From positions 248,001 to 312,000 of the forward strand of contig NZ_PVTJ01000004.1 in the NCBI RefSeq assembly GCF_003002955.1: a stretch of DNA of 64,000 nt, given 5' to 3'. Position numbers and translations under genes: made by a program. The stretch is from Glycomyces artemisiae. GTDB taxonomy: Bacteria > Actinomycetota > Actinomycetes > Mycobacteriales > Micromonosporaceae. Each line of letters begins with the position of its first letter. Position 1 is the stretch's first letter. The notes under the pieces are model-generated. The model worked only from the letters and a program-made list of their open reading frames with translations, made no database searches and had not been told where the DNA came from. Shown piece by piece: positions 8,739 to 17,256 of the stretch.

Positions 8739-10856
8739 TCATTGGAGCGACGGCAGGGCCGCGCCCAGGACGTTCGCGAGGGACGCGGCGTACGGGGTGG
8801 AGACGTGGTGGCCGTCGCGGTAGACGGAGATGCCGTCGACCACGAGCGGGCACTGCCCGTCGACGCAGAACCACGGCTCGGTGTCGACGGTCGTCGCGCC
8901 CGCCGCCTCCTGCGCCGCGAACCCGGCTTCGCGGCGGTCCGCGTACGTGATCGCGTAGGGGCTCTCGGCCACGCAGGTCTGCACGTCGCCCTGGTGCAGC
9001 GCCAGGCAGTCGGGGGCGGCTTCGACGGTGGCCCAGGGGGTGTCGGCGAGGACGGCGACCTGCCGCGCGGCCTCGGACCCGGCGAGCGCCTCGGTCCACC
9101 CGGCGCTCCACGCCTCGGCGGCCGCCTCGCCGTCGAGGCCGGAGACGCCGGTCTTGTCGGAGGTGGCGATGACGACCAGTTCCGGCTCCAGTGCGTCGAT
9201 CTCCGCGAAGACCTCCTGCTTCCAGTCCCAGCACTCGGTGTACTCGCCCTCGTGGACGGTGCTGTCGACGCGCACGGACACGGGCGTGCAGGCGCTCTTG
9301 GTGCGGGAGACCAGCTCCCAGCCGTTGCGGTCGGCGAGCGCGGCGAGGGCCGGGAACCACTGCGCCGCATGGGAGTCGCCGAAGAGCATCACTTCGGTGT
9401 CGGAGCCGGTGTCGCCGTAGGAGCAGCCGTCGGGAAGGCGGACGTCCTCGAAGTCGAGGTGGCAGCCGTCGTCGTAGGTGGCGGGCCGGTCCCCCGCGGC
9501 GCCCGCGAGGGGCGGCACGAGGTCGGCGGGAAGGGCGGTGACGGCGAGGCCGTCGCGGAGGCGCTGCTCCTGGGCGGAGACGTCTTCGACCGCTTCGATC
9601 GCGTCGAGGTCGACCGGTTCGGCGCCGTCGGGGGTCTTGGGGAAGACGTGGACGAGCGCGAGGACCGCGGCCGCGCATGCGGCGGAGGCGGTGAGGCCCA
9701 TGAGGAGGCCCGCCCAGTTTCGTTTGAGGGGGCGCCAGTTGCGGACGGGCTCTTCGATGCAGGCGTAGGAGAGCTGGGCGACGGCGACGGTGGCGGCGAG
9801 GAGGATCAGGTTGAGGCGCAGCGTCGGGTCGGTGCCGAGGGCGAGGGGCGCGAGGATGAGGATCGGCCAGTGCCACAGGTAGAGGCTGTAGGAGATGCGG
9901 CCGAGGAACTGGAACGGGGCCGTGGACAGGAGGGCCGAGGCGGGGTTGCGGCCGGAGGCCGAGCCGGCGGCGATGACGGCGGCCGTGCCGAGGACTGGGG
10001 CGAGGGCGGCGTGGCCGGGGAAGGGGGTGGCCTCGGTGAACATGAAGCCCGACAGCAGGATCGCGGCGAGGCCGCCGATGCCGAGGACCCAGGCGAGGGC
10101 CCGCGGGGTCCGCTTGAGGGACGGGAGCGTCAGGGCCAGGAGGGCTCCGGCGGCGAGTTCCCAGGCGCGGGTGTGGGCGGCGTAGTACGCGGTCGGTTGG
10201 GAGGCGGCCGTGACCGTCACTGAGAGCGCGAGGGTCGCGGCGAAGATGACCGCGGAGGCGATGATCGCGGCCGTGACGAGGCGGCGCGGGCGCCTTCCCG
10301 TGCACAGCAGCAGGACCAGGAGGAGCAGCGGCCACACGACGTAGAACTGCTCTTCGACCGCGAGGGACCAGAACTGCTGGAACGGCGAGGGCATCTGGTC
10401 GGCGTTGAGGTACTCGGTCTGCTCGGCGACGAAGCGGTAGTTCACGACGTAGACGACGACGGCGAGCGCGTCCTGGAGCACCGCGTCGAGGCGCGTCACG
10501 GGGAAGAACAGCCACGCGCCCAAGGCGGTCGCGGCCGTGACGGCGGTGGCGGCGGGGAGGATGCGGCGGGCGCGGCGGGCGTAGAACCCGGCGATGGAGA
10601 TGCGGCCGGTGGTGAAGACCTCCTTGACGAGCAGGGAGGTGATGAGGAAGCCGGAGAGCACGAAGAACACGTCGACGCCGACGTATCCGCCTGCGGCCCA
10701 CGGGAGTCCGGCGTGCGAGAGCAGGACGAGGCCGACCGCGACCGCGCGCAGGCCCTGGATGTCGGGGCGGAACCCGAGGCCGGGCCAGCGGTCGGGTGCA
10801 GCGGCGATGCGGGGCAGCAGGAGCGTGTCGGTGCGGCTCGCCGCGGTGGTCGTCAT
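8739..10856 (-). CDS. OafA-type membrane acyltransferase with SGNH domain (tandem paralogue)
   Basis: 705 residues from ATG 10856; GTG 10871 would add five residues and neither start has a strong ribosome site. It has the same architecture as the protein at 6224-8533, but with a much shorter N-terminal tail (about 30 residues). 'RPDIQGLRAVAVGLVLLSHAG', 'GVDVFFVLSGFLIT' and 'WSLAVEEQFYVVWP' mark the acyltransferase-3 membrane domain. 'VMLFGDSHAAQWFPAL' and 'YRDGHHVSTPYA' mark the periplasmic SGNH domain, where the second block is DGHH rather than the DSHH of the paralogue. The two genes are 205 bp apart in the same direction and are best explained by tandem duplication. Substrate unknown; O-acylation of a wall polymer is likely. 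Confidence 0.9.
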   Translation of the reverse strand: MTTTAASRTDTLLLPRIAAAPDRWPGLGFRPDIQGLRAVAVGLVLLSHAGLPWAAGGYVGVDVFFVLSGFLITSLLVKEVFTTGRISIAGFYARRARRILPAATAVTAATALGAWLFFPVTRLDAVLQDALAVVVYVVNYRFVAEQTEYLNADQMPSPFQQFWSLAVEEQFYVVWPLLLLVLLLCTGRRPRRLVTAAIIASAVIFAATLALSVTVTAASQPTAYYAAHTRAWELAAGALLALTLPSLKRTPRALAWVLGIGGLAAILLSGFMFTEATPFPGHAALAPVLGTAAVIAAGSASGRNPASALLSTAPFQFLGRISYSLYLWHWPILILAPLALGTDPTLRLNLILLAATVAVAQLSYACIEEPVRNWRPLKRNWAGLLMGLTASAACAAAVLALVHVFPKTPDGAEPVDLDAIEAVEDVSAQEQRLRDGLAVTALPADLVPPLAGAAGDRPATYDDGCHLDFEDVRLPDGCSYGDTGSDTEVMLFGDSHAAQWFPALAALADRNGWELVSRTKSACTPVSVRVDSTVHEGEYTECWDWKQEVFAEIDALEPELVVIATSDKTGVSGLDGEAAAEAWSAGWTEALAGSEAARQVAVLADTPWATVEAAPDCLALHQGDVQTCVAESPYAITYADRREAGFAAQEAAGATTVDTEPWFCVDGQCPLVVDGISVYRDGHHVSTPYAASLANVLGAALPSLQ

Positions 10857-10946
10857 CGGGCGGGTCGCCACGTCGAAGGCATCGGGACAGTGTCCCGGAG
10901 CCAGGTGGACCCGGAGTGAACATCGCGAGGCGGGCGGGGGAACGAA

Positions 10947-10974
10947 ACGGCCCCGACCGGGAGGTCGGGGCCGT
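10947..10974 (-). terminator. Rho-independent-type terminator after the export permease
   Basis: A perfect 12-bp inverted repeat (acggccccgacc / ggtcggggccgt) with a 4-base loop lies just downstream of the permease stop at 10983. On the minus strand it is followed by a short T-rich run (TTTCGTT). Confidence 0.75.
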
Positions 10975-10982
10975 CGTCTCGT

Positions 10983-12641
10983 TTAGAGCGCCTTGAGGAC
11001 GCGCGGTTCGAGCTTGTAGAAGATCCAGCGGCCGAAGAACAGCAGGAAGACGGAGAAGCCGACGGCCACCCCCACCTGGTACATGTTCGGCGCCAGTTCG
11101 GGGTTGAACGCCCCGCGGTGCATCGAGAAGATGCCGACGAGCGGGTTCGAGGAGAACACCTGGAAGAGCCAGGGGTTGTTCTTCATCGCGTCGGCCTCGG
11201 CGACCTTGGAGACCGGGTAGATGATCGCGGAGCCGTAGAACAGGAGCCGCATGACCAGGGGCATGAACCGGGAGACGTCCTTGAAGAGGACGTTCGCGGC
11301 CGAGAGCACGAACACCATGCCCGTGGTCAGCATGGCCTGCACCAGGATCGCCGGGACGAGCCAGAGGAGGTTGAGGCCGAACACGCCGCCGTCGAGGAGC
11401 GCGACGATGATGAGGATCGGGAAGCCGACCAGGTATTCGGCGAAGCGCGCGAAGACCTTCGAGACGGGGAAGACCTCTCTGGGGACCTTCATGACCGTGA
11501 TGAGGCTGGCCTGGCCGCCGAGGGCAGTCTGGCCCTGGCCGACCGCGGTGCTGAACCACTGGTAGGCGAAGATGCCCGAGACGATGAACAGCAGGTACCC
11601 GGAGCTGCCCGGGAGGTCGCGGCCGCCGCCGAAGACGATGTCGAACACGAACCAGTAGATGAGCGTCAGGCCCAGCGGCTCGATGAGCGACCACACGTAG
11701 CCCATGACGGTGGACTGGTACTTGACGGCGAGGTCGCGGCGGACCAGGACCGACATCGCGTACCGGTGGCGCAGGAGCGCGGTGAAGCCGGTCGTCAGCG
11801 GGAACTTCCGCTTGAGCGGCTTGGCCTCGGCCTCGCGGGTGTTGTCGATCGGCCCCTCGTCGCTGCGCGCGGAGTCGAGGAACGCGGGGAGCTCGGCGGT
11901 GTCGTCGATGTTCCGGCGGATCGGCGACTGCCCGGCCATGGGCATGTCGCGGCCCGGCTCGGCGCGGGTCGCGTAGGGCGCCTGCGGGACCTGGCCCGGG
12001 CTGCCCGCGGCCACGTGCGGCGGCGGGGGCGCGACCGCGGGGGGCGGCGGAGGCGTCTGCGGCTGGAAGTGGTTGGGCTGGCCGTACGGCTGCGGCGGCT
12101 GCTGCCCGTAACCGGGCGGCGGGGGCGGCGGCTGCTGTCCCGGGTGGGGCGGGGGCGGCGTCTGGTGCTGGGGCTGCCCGGGGTGCTGCGGCTGCGGGGA
12201 CTGCTGCGGCTGGCCCGGGTGGTAGGGCGCCTGCGGGGCCCCGTAAGGCTGCTGCGGCGAGCCGTACGCGGCGGGCGGCGGGGCCTGCGGGTGGCCGGGC
12301 GCCGGGTGCGCGCCGGGGTGCTGGGGCGCAGCGGGGTTGAAGCCGGGCTGGGGCGCATAGCCTTGCGGCGCAGGCGCTCCCGGAGCGGCGGGGGCGTGCC
12401 CCTGCTGCCCGGGCTGGCCCGGGTGGGGCGGCGGGGTGATGCCGGGAGCGGCCGACGGAGGCGGGCTCGCGAACGCTGCCGATCCGGAGCTCATGGCCCC
12501 CTGCGGGTATCCCGCGGGAGTGGCCGACGGCCCGGCGCCGAGGCCGCCCTGGGGGGCTGCGGCGTCGTTGGAGTCCGGGCTCCCGTCGCGGTTCCCGGCT
12601 GGGCCGGAGACGCCGTCGGGGTGCGGGCTAATCGAGCTCAT
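10983..12641 (-). CDS. ABC-2 polysaccharide/teichoic-acid export permease with long Pro/Gln-rich N-terminus
   Basis: 552 residues. The last ~260 residues are an ABC-2 exporter permease of the TagG/Wzm kind: a conserved amphipathic lead ('LVRRDLAVKYQSTVMGYVWSLIEPL'-like region, residues about 300-325) and six membrane helices ending in 'KLEPRVLKAL'. The first ~225 residues are low-complexity Pro/Gln/Gly/Ala repeats, unusual for this family, which normally starts near the first conserved region. The ATG has GGAG seven bases upstream and overlaps the end of the dehydrogenase gene by 14 bp, so this is the last gene of an overlapping three-gene operon. No ABC ATPase partner (TagH/Wzt) is found in the window. 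Inferred role: export of a lipid-linked surface polymer. Confidence 0.88.
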   Translation of the reverse strand: MSSISPHPDGVSGPAGNRDGSPDSNDAAAPQGGLGAGPSATPAGYPQGAMSSGSAAFASPPPSAAPGITPPPHPGQPGQQGHAPAAPGAPAPQGYAPQPGFNPAAPQHPGAHPAPGHPQAPPPAAYGSPQQPYGAPQAPYHPGQPQQSPQPQHPGQPQHQTPPPPHPGQQPPPPPPGYGQQPPQPYGQPNHFQPQTPPPPPAVAPPPPHVAAGSPGQVPQAPYATRAEPGRDMPMAGQSPIRRNIDDTAELPAFLDSARSDEGPIDNTREAEAKPLKRKFPLTTGFTALLRHRYAMSVLVRRDLAVKYQSTVMGYVWSLIEPLGLTLIYWFVFDIVFGGGRDLPGSSGYLLFIVSGIFAYQWFSTAVGQGQTALGGQASLITVMKVPREVFPVSKVFARFAEYLVGFPILIIVALLDGGVFGLNLLWLVPAILVQAMLTTGMVFVLSAANVLFKDVSRFMPLVMRLLFYGSAIIYPVSKVAEADAMKNNPWLFQVFSSNPLVGIFSMHRGAFNPELAPNMYQVGVAVGFSVFLLFFGRWIFYKLEPRVLKAL

Positions 12642-13683
12642 GCATCATCTCCGTCAGGTGTCGCTCCAGCGCCACCGAGTCCAGTTCACGATGTTCGAGA
12701 ATCGTATAACGGCCTGGCCGGGTCCTCGGCGCGTAGGCCACCGCTGTGGCGAGCTGGGCCGAAGTCAATCCGAGTTCACTCGCGGTGCGCGGCAGCCCGT
12801 GCCGCTTCATGGCCGCGGCGAGCTCGGCGAACAGGGCCTCGTCGCCCCGCAGCCAGGTGCACACGAGCGCCCCGAGGGCCCCTTCGGCCCCGTGCGTCGC
12901 GAGGCCGGGGTGCAGCTCCTCGATCGCGTGCGCGATCTCGTGGCACCCGCCTGAGCAGGGCCGCGACGATCCGGCCATCGAAGAGGCGAGGCCGCCTTGG
13001 ATGAGCGCGTCGGCGAGGGTCGCCAGGAACGCGTCGTCGGCGATCGTCCCGGGGTGGCGCAGCACCGCTTCGGCGCCGGTGCGCGCGATGGCGGCGGCGA
13101 GGCCGTCGACGGGCTCGCCGTTCACCTCGTGCGAGAGCTGCCAGTCGGCGACCGCGGACAGGTTCGTGAGGGCGTCGCCGATCCCGGACTGGAGCTGGTG
13201 CGCCGGGGCCCTGCGGATGAAGTCGAGGTCGGCGAGGACCGCGAGCGGCGGGTGGACCCCGTAGGAGACGGAGTGGCCGTCGCGTTCGAGCGAGGCCGTG
13301 GGGGACGCGAGGCCGTCGTGGGCGAGGCTCGTGGCGACCGAGACCATCGGCAGGCCCAGGTCGGAGGCGGCCCACTTGGCGGTGTCGAGGAGCTTCCCGC
13401 CGCCGATGCCGACGAGGGCGTCCACGCGGTGGTCGTCGCGCAGGCGCTTGGTCAGCTCCTTGGCGCTGTCGAGGCTGCCGGGGACGACGGTGTGGACCGT
13501 GGCGTCGGGCAGGTGGTCGAGCTGGTCGGCGATGGTCTCGCCCAGGCCCGGCCCGAGCGCGACGGCGACGCGCCCGCCCGAGGAGATCCGGGAGTCCGCG
13601 AGGAGCTCCGGGAGGCGCCCGACGGCGCCCGCGGAGACCTCGACGGTGATCGGGGCCAGCACCGTGCGGGCGAACGTCGGCAC
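12628..13683 (-). CDS. Glycerol-1-phosphate dehydrogenase family (AraM/EgsA-like)
   Basis: 351 residues from a GTG that shares one base with the upstream TAG stop. It is an iron-containing alcohol-dehydrogenase-fold enzyme of the glycerol-1-phosphate dehydrogenase subgroup. 'ALVGIGGGKLLDTAKW' (residues 89-104) is the glycine-rich NAD(P)-binding loop. D170 ('SGIGD'), H248 ('GCHE') and H264 ('ATHG') sit where this family binds its metal. The family reduces dihydroxyacetone phosphate to sn-glycerol-1-phosphate, as in archaeal lipid synthesis and Bacillus AraM. It lies between a nucleotidyltransferase and an export permease, which suggests that the product is activated to a CDP-alcohol for a surface polymer rather than used for membrane lipid. 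The exact substrate is inferred. Confidence 0.85.
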   Translation of the reverse strand: MPTFARTVLAPITVEVSAGAVGRLPELLADSRISSGGRVAVALGPGLGETIADQLDHLPDATVHTVVPGSLDSAKELTKRLRDDHRVDALVGIGGGKLLDTAKWAASDLGLPMVSVATSLAHDGLASPTASLERDGHSVSYGVHPPLAVLADLDFIRRAPAHQLQSGIGDALTNLSAVADWQLSHEVNGEPVDGLAAAIARTGAEAVLRHPGTIADDAFLATLADALIQGGLASSMAGSSRPCSGGCHEIAHAIEELHPGLATHGAEGALGALVCTWLRGDEALFAELAAAMKRHGLPRTASELGLTSAQLATAVAYAPRTRPGRYTILEHRELDSVALERHLTEMMHELD

Positions 13684-14444
13684 TACAGCGCCTCCGCGCT
13701 CTGCTGCCTGGATCGCTCCGCAAGCTCCGCGATCTCGCGGGCGAGGGCCCAGTCGGCGTGGTCGTCGACCTCGGTCCAGGCGACGGGCCCGGTCGAGACC
13801 GTGCCGATGCGCCCGGCTTCGGCCAGCAGTTGGAAGGCGTCCTCGTAGTAGAGGGTCGAGTCGCGGGTGAAGGTCGCTTCGAGGGCCTTGGTCAGCTCCT
13901 CGGCGATCCCGGCGGGGATGAGGCTCACGCCGATGTACTCGCCCGCGGCGGCCTCGATGGGCTGCTGCTTGTGGATGAGCTCCACGCCGTGCTCGCCGAT
14001 GCGCACTTTCATCGCCTCGTCGGTGAGCCGCTTGTGGTCGTCGAGGGCCAGGAGCAGGCGCGGGTCGTCCTCGGCGGCGGCGAGGAGGTTCCGCTCGATG
14101 CTCGCGGGGTGGACGGTGTCGCCGTTGACGAGGATCGCGCCCTGGGCGTACCGCTCGCGGGCGGTCCACAGCGAGTAGGCGTTGTTCCAGTGCGGCCTGT
14201 CGTTGTCGACGATCGCGACCGTGACGCCGTAGCGCGATTCGAGCTCGGGGGCGTGCTCGCGGATCTTCTCGGCGGCGTGGCCGACGGTGACCGCGATGTC
14301 CGTCACGCCGACCTCGGCGAGGCCGCGGACGATGGTGTCGAGGATGGTCTCGGTCGCGGTGACCGGCAGGAGCGTCTTCGGGAGGCGGTCGGTGTCGGGG
14401 CGCAGGCGCTGCCCCTGTCCGGCGGCGAGGATGACGCCTCTCAT
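13683..14444 (-). CDS. Sugar/alcohol-phosphate nucleotidyltransferase (LicC-like)
   Basis: 253 residues from ATG 14444, which follows GAAAGGCAG; a GTG at 14468 is possible but has no ribosome site. 'MRGVILAAGQGQRLRP' is the nucleotide-binding signature of NTP-transferases, followed by 'LPKTLLPV' with the phosphate-contacting Lys, and 'AILVNGDTVH' with the metal-binding Asp. Single-domain enzymes of this size with this lead resemble phosphocholine/glycerol-phosphate cytidylyltransferases more than the longer hexose-1-phosphate enzymes. It is the first gene of the operon; the next gene probably makes the alcohol phosphate. Inference: it makes CDP-glycerol or a similar CDP-activated alcohol. GDP- or dTDP-sugar synthesis cannot be excluded. 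Confidence 0.8.
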   Translation of the reverse strand: MRGVILAAGQGQRLRPDTDRLPKTLLPVTATETILDTIVRGLAEVGVTDIAVTVGHAAEKIREHAPELESRYGVTVAIVDNDRPHWNNAYSLWTARERYAQGAILVNGDTVHPASIERNLLAAAEDDPRLLLALDDHKRLTDEAMKVRIGEHGVELIHKQQPIEAAAGEYIGVSLIPAGIAEELTKALEATFTRDSTLYYEDAFQLLAEAGRIGTVSTGPVAWTEVDDHADWALAREIAELAERSRQQSAEAL

Positions 14445-14529
14445 GTCTGCCTTTCGGTCGGGGGGCACCGGCGGCGCAATCTGCGCGAACCGGTGTGCAA
14501 CCCGGCTAGTTTACAAGCCGCGAAAGGGG

Positions 14530-14576
14530 GGAGGCCCCTGCCGAGTGTGCGCCTGCACACGTCGGCCGGGGCCTCC
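14530..14576 (-). terminator. Long hairpin terminator after isocitrate dehydrogenase
   Basis: Outer arms ggaggcccc / ggggcctcc and inner arms gtgtg / cacac form one long, slightly bulged stem, 75 bp downstream of the icd stop. On the minus strand it is followed by CCCCCCTTTCG. It probably insulates icd from the nucleotidyltransferase operon. Confidence 0.7.
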
Positions 14577-14650
14577 AACTGGGAAGGGGCGGGCACCGCG
14601 AACGGTGACCGCTCCCTCTACAACGAGTCCGGGGCGGGCCCGGTTACGCC

Positions 14651-15874
14651 CTATTTCGAGGCGATCGCCTTCGACAGGTTCTCCGAGAGGGTGTCGAGGA
14701 ACTCGTCGGTGGTCTGCCACTCGGCGTCCTTGCCGATGAGCAGGGCCAGGTCCTTGGTCATCTTGCCGCCTTCGACGGTGTCGATGATGACCTGCTCCAG
14801 CGCGTTCGCGAAGCCCTCGACCTCGGGGGTGCCGTCGAGCTTGCCGCGGTGGGCCAGGCCCCGGGTCCACGCGAAGATCGAGGCGATCGGGTTGGTCGAG
14901 GTCTTCTCGCCGCGCTGGTGGGCGCGGTAGTGGCGGGTGACGGTGCCGTGCGCGGCCTCGGCCTCGACGGTCTGCCCGTCGGGGGTCATGAGGACCGAGG
15001 TCATGAGGCCGAGCGAGCCGAAGCCCTGCGCGACGATGTCGGACTGGACGTCGCCGTCGTAGTTCTTGCAGGCCCAGACGTAGCCGCCCTCCCACTTGAG
15101 CGCCGCGGCGACCATGTCGTCGATGAGGCGGTGCTCGTAGGTGAGGCCCTTGGCCTCGAAGTCGGCCTTGTAGTCGTTGTCGAAGATCTCCTGGAAGGTG
15201 TCCTTGAACATGCCGTCGTAGGCCTTCAGGATGGTGTTCTTGGTGGACATGTACACCGGGTAGTTCCGGGCGAGGCCGTAGCGGAACGAGGCGTGGGCGA
15301 AGTCCTCGATGGACTTCTTGAAGTTGTACATGCTCAGGGCGACGCCGCCGCCCTCCGGGTAGCGGGCCACCTCGAACTCGATCGGCTCGGTGCCGTCGTC
15401 GGGGGTGAACGAGACGGTGAGGGTGCCGGGGCGGTCGACCTTGAAGTCGGTGGCGCGGTACTGGTCGCCGAAGGCGTGGCGGCCGACGATGATCGGCTCG
15501 GTCCAGCCCGGGACCAGGCGCGGCACGTTGCTCATGATGATCGGCTCGCGGAAGATGGTGCCGCCGAGGATGTTGCGGATGGTGCCGTTCGGGGAGCGCC
15601 ACATCTTCTTGAGGCCGAACTCCTCGACGCGGGCCTCGTCGGGGGTGATCGTCGCGCACTTGACGCCGACGTGGTGCTCGGCGATCGCGTTCGCGGCGTC
15701 GACGGTCACCTGGTCGTCGGTGGCGTCGCGGTGCTCGATCGAGAGGTCGTAGTAGCGCAGGTCCACGTCCAGGTAGGGGTGGATCAGCTCGTCCTTGATC
15801 TTGCTCCAGATGATGCGGGTCATCTCGTCGCCGTCGAGTTCGACGACGGGGTTCGCGACCTTGATCTTCGCCAT
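14651..15874 (-). CDS. icd: NADP-dependent isocitrate dehydrogenase (homodimeric, eukaryote-like type)
   Basis: 407 residues from the ATG giving '[19 protein letters not shown]'; a GTG 12 bases earlier is less likely because AGGAGAG abuts it. The protein follows the family end to end: '[12 protein letters not shown]', '[14 protein letters not shown]', '[19 protein letters not shown]' (substrate Ser and Arg residues), '[17 protein letters not shown]' (metal-binding Asp cluster) and '[12 protein letters not shown]' (NADP site). It closely matches mycobacterial Icd1, the ~45-kDa type also found in eukaryotes, rather than the monomeric 80-kDa type. It oxidatively decarboxylates isocitrate to 2-oxoglutarate in the TCA cycle. 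It appears monocistronic, with its own terminator downstream. Confidence 0.97.
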   Translation of the reverse strand: MAKIKVANPVVELDGDEMTRIIWSKIKDELIHPYLDVDLRYYDLSIEHRDATDDQVTVDAANAIAEHHVGVKCATITPDEARVEEFGLKKMWRSPNGTIRNILGGTIFREPIIMSNVPRLVPGWTEPIIVGRHAFGDQYRATDFKVDRPGTLTVSFTPDDGTEPIEFEVARYPEGGGVALSMYNFKKSIEDFAHASFRYGLARNYPVYMSTKNTILKAYDGMFKDTFQEIFDNDYKADFEAKGLTYEHRLIDDMVAAALKWEGGYVWACKNYDGDVQSDIVAQGFGSLGLMTSVLMTPDGQTVEAEAAHGTVTRHYRAHQRGEKTSTNPIASIFAWTRGLAHRGKLDGTPEVEGFANALEQVIIDTVEGGKMTKDLALLIGKDAEWQTTDEFLDTLSENLSKAIASK

Positions 15875-15938
15875 GGGTTTCGGCACCTCTCCTTGCGCTT
15901 CGCCGCGCGTGGTCGGGACGGGGAGCAGCAGCTCCTAA

Positions 15939-15954
15939 CAGTACGAGCGTACTG
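15939..15954. promoter_or_regulatory. Inverted repeat upstream of icd
   Basis: cagtac-gagc-gtactg is a perfect 6-bp inverted repeat 65 bp upstream of the icd start, in the segment that must hold the icd promoter. It is a possible operator; no regulator is identified. Confidence 0.3.
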
Positions 15955-16076
15955 GCTAAGCTTCCAAGGCCGAACCCCAGCCCGGCGAGTCGGTGGTCAC
16001 AGCCCCGGAACCTCCGATAACGATTCCGTCTCAAGACTGGCGTGCCCCGGGTCACGGCAGGTAGCGTCTCTAACTA

Positions 16077-16100
16077 GAAACAATCTTTCCAATTTGTTTC
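16077..16100. promoter_or_regulatory. AT-rich inverted repeat, likely operator of the Opp-type operon
   Basis: GAAACAA and TTGTTTC are perfect 7-bp arms separated by 10 AT-rich bases, centred about 73 bp upstream of the first permease start. The surrounding 40 bp are the most AT-rich in this intergenic region, so this is the probable promoter/operator zone. No dedicated regulator gene is adjacent. Confidence 0.45.
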
Positions 16101-16161
16101 GGCCCCGTCCCACCGCTGGTACGCGGGCCGTCGCTCGACTAGTGCACGAAGGAGTGCCGAG

Positions 16162-17256
16162 GTGACCGCACCCGCCGCACCCCCGCCGCAGCCCCGCGTT
16201 GCGGACGGTCCGCCCCGCACCGCCGGCAGCCTGCTCCGCCGGATCTGGGCCTCCTACGCGTTCCGCCGCATCCGCCAGTCCGTCTTCGTGATCTGGCTGG
16301 TCGCGACCATCACGTTCCTGCTCATGCACTTCATGCCCGGCGACCCCATCGAGATCATGGCGGGGCGCCTCAACAGCGCCGGCATGAGCCACGAGCAGGC
16401 CGTCGCCACGGCGTCGAACATCATCGCGTACGACCCCGACGCGAGCGTCTGGCTCCAGTACCTCGACTTCCTCAAGGGCCTGGTCACCTTCGACCTCGGC
16501 AACTCCCTCACCAACCCCTCCAAGACCGTCTTCGAGCACGTCATGGAGTACCTGCCGTGGACGCTGTTCGCCGTGGGCGCGGGCGTGGTCCTCGCGGTCG
16601 TCGTCGGCCTCAGCGTCGGCATGGCGATGGCCTACCGCCGCGGCTCCTGGTTCGACCACGCGATGACCTCCGTCGGGTCCTTCCTCACCGGCGTCCCGAA
16701 CTACATCCTCATCGCCGCGGTCATCGTCGTCGGCTACACGGTCCTCGGGGTCCTGCCGTTCCTCGACATGCGCGGGCGCATCACCGCGGGCGTCGAGCCC
16801 GGGTTCGACCCGGTGTTCTTCGGCGACGCGCTGTTCCACGCGATCCTGCCGATCATCGCGTTCGCGTTCACCGCCACCGGCTCCTTCATGCTCAACATGA
16901 AGGCCGCCACCACCGAAGTGCTCACCGAGGACTACGTGACCGTCGCGCAGGCCCGCGGCCTCAAGCCCGGCCGCATCAGCCGCAGCTACGTGGGCCGCAA
17001 CGCGATGCTGCCGATCATCCCGCAGGTCGCGCTCCAGCTCGGCACGCTCGTCGGCGGCTCCATCGTCATCGAGCAGATCCTCCAGTACCCCGGCGCGGGC
17101 CAGATGCTCATCCAGGCCATCTCGAACCGCGACTACCCGGTCGTCCAGGCCTCCGTCATCATCCTCGCGACCTCCGTGGTCATCGCCAGCCTCATCGTGG
17201 ACCTGTTCCTCGTCAGGATCGACCCGCGCATCAAGACCGAAGGGCAGGACGCGTGA
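16162..17256 (+). CDS. Oligopeptide/oligosaccharide ABC transporter permease (OppB/DppB type)
   Basis: 364 residues. The GTG start has GAAGGAG at a good distance. The family features are the N-terminal helix with 'FRRIRQSVFVIWLVATITF', the 'MPGDP' motif that follows helix 1 in all DppB proteins, and the cytoplasmic EAA loop 'DYVTVAQARGLKPGRI' that contacts the ATPases. It has six predicted helices. The first 35 residues are a Pro-rich cytoplasmic extension. It starts an operon of permease, permease, two ATPases, small membrane protein and binding protein. Family-5 systems import peptides, nickel or oligosaccharides; nothing here decides the substrate. Confidence 0.92.
   Translation: MTAPAAPPPQPRVADGPPRTAGSLLRRIWASYAFRRIRQSVFVIWLVATITFLLMHFMPGDPIEIMAGRLNSAGMSHEQAVATASNIIAYDPDASVWLQYLDFLKGLVTFDLGNSLTNPSKTVFEHVMEYLPWTLFAVGAGVVLAVVVGLSVGMAMAYRRGSWFDHAMTSVGSFLTGVPNYILIAAVIVVGYTVLGVLPFLDMRGRITAGVEPGFDPVFFGDALFHAILPIIAFAFTATGSFMLNMKAATTEVLTEDYVTVAQARGLKPGRISRSYVGRNAMLPIIPQVALQLGTLVGGSIVIEQILQYPGAGQMLIQAISNRDYPVVQASVIILATSVVIASLIVDLFLVRIDPRIKTEGQDA

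Noticed and set aside
12776-13723. A 315-codon minus-strand frame within the dehydrogenase gene
   Set aside because: Arg/Pro/Ala-rich off-frame shadow of the real dehydrogenase frame.
16557-17252. Longer upstream start for the OppC-type permease
   Set aside because: It would overlap almost the whole preceding gene out of frame; the GTG in the GTGA overlap fits the family length.
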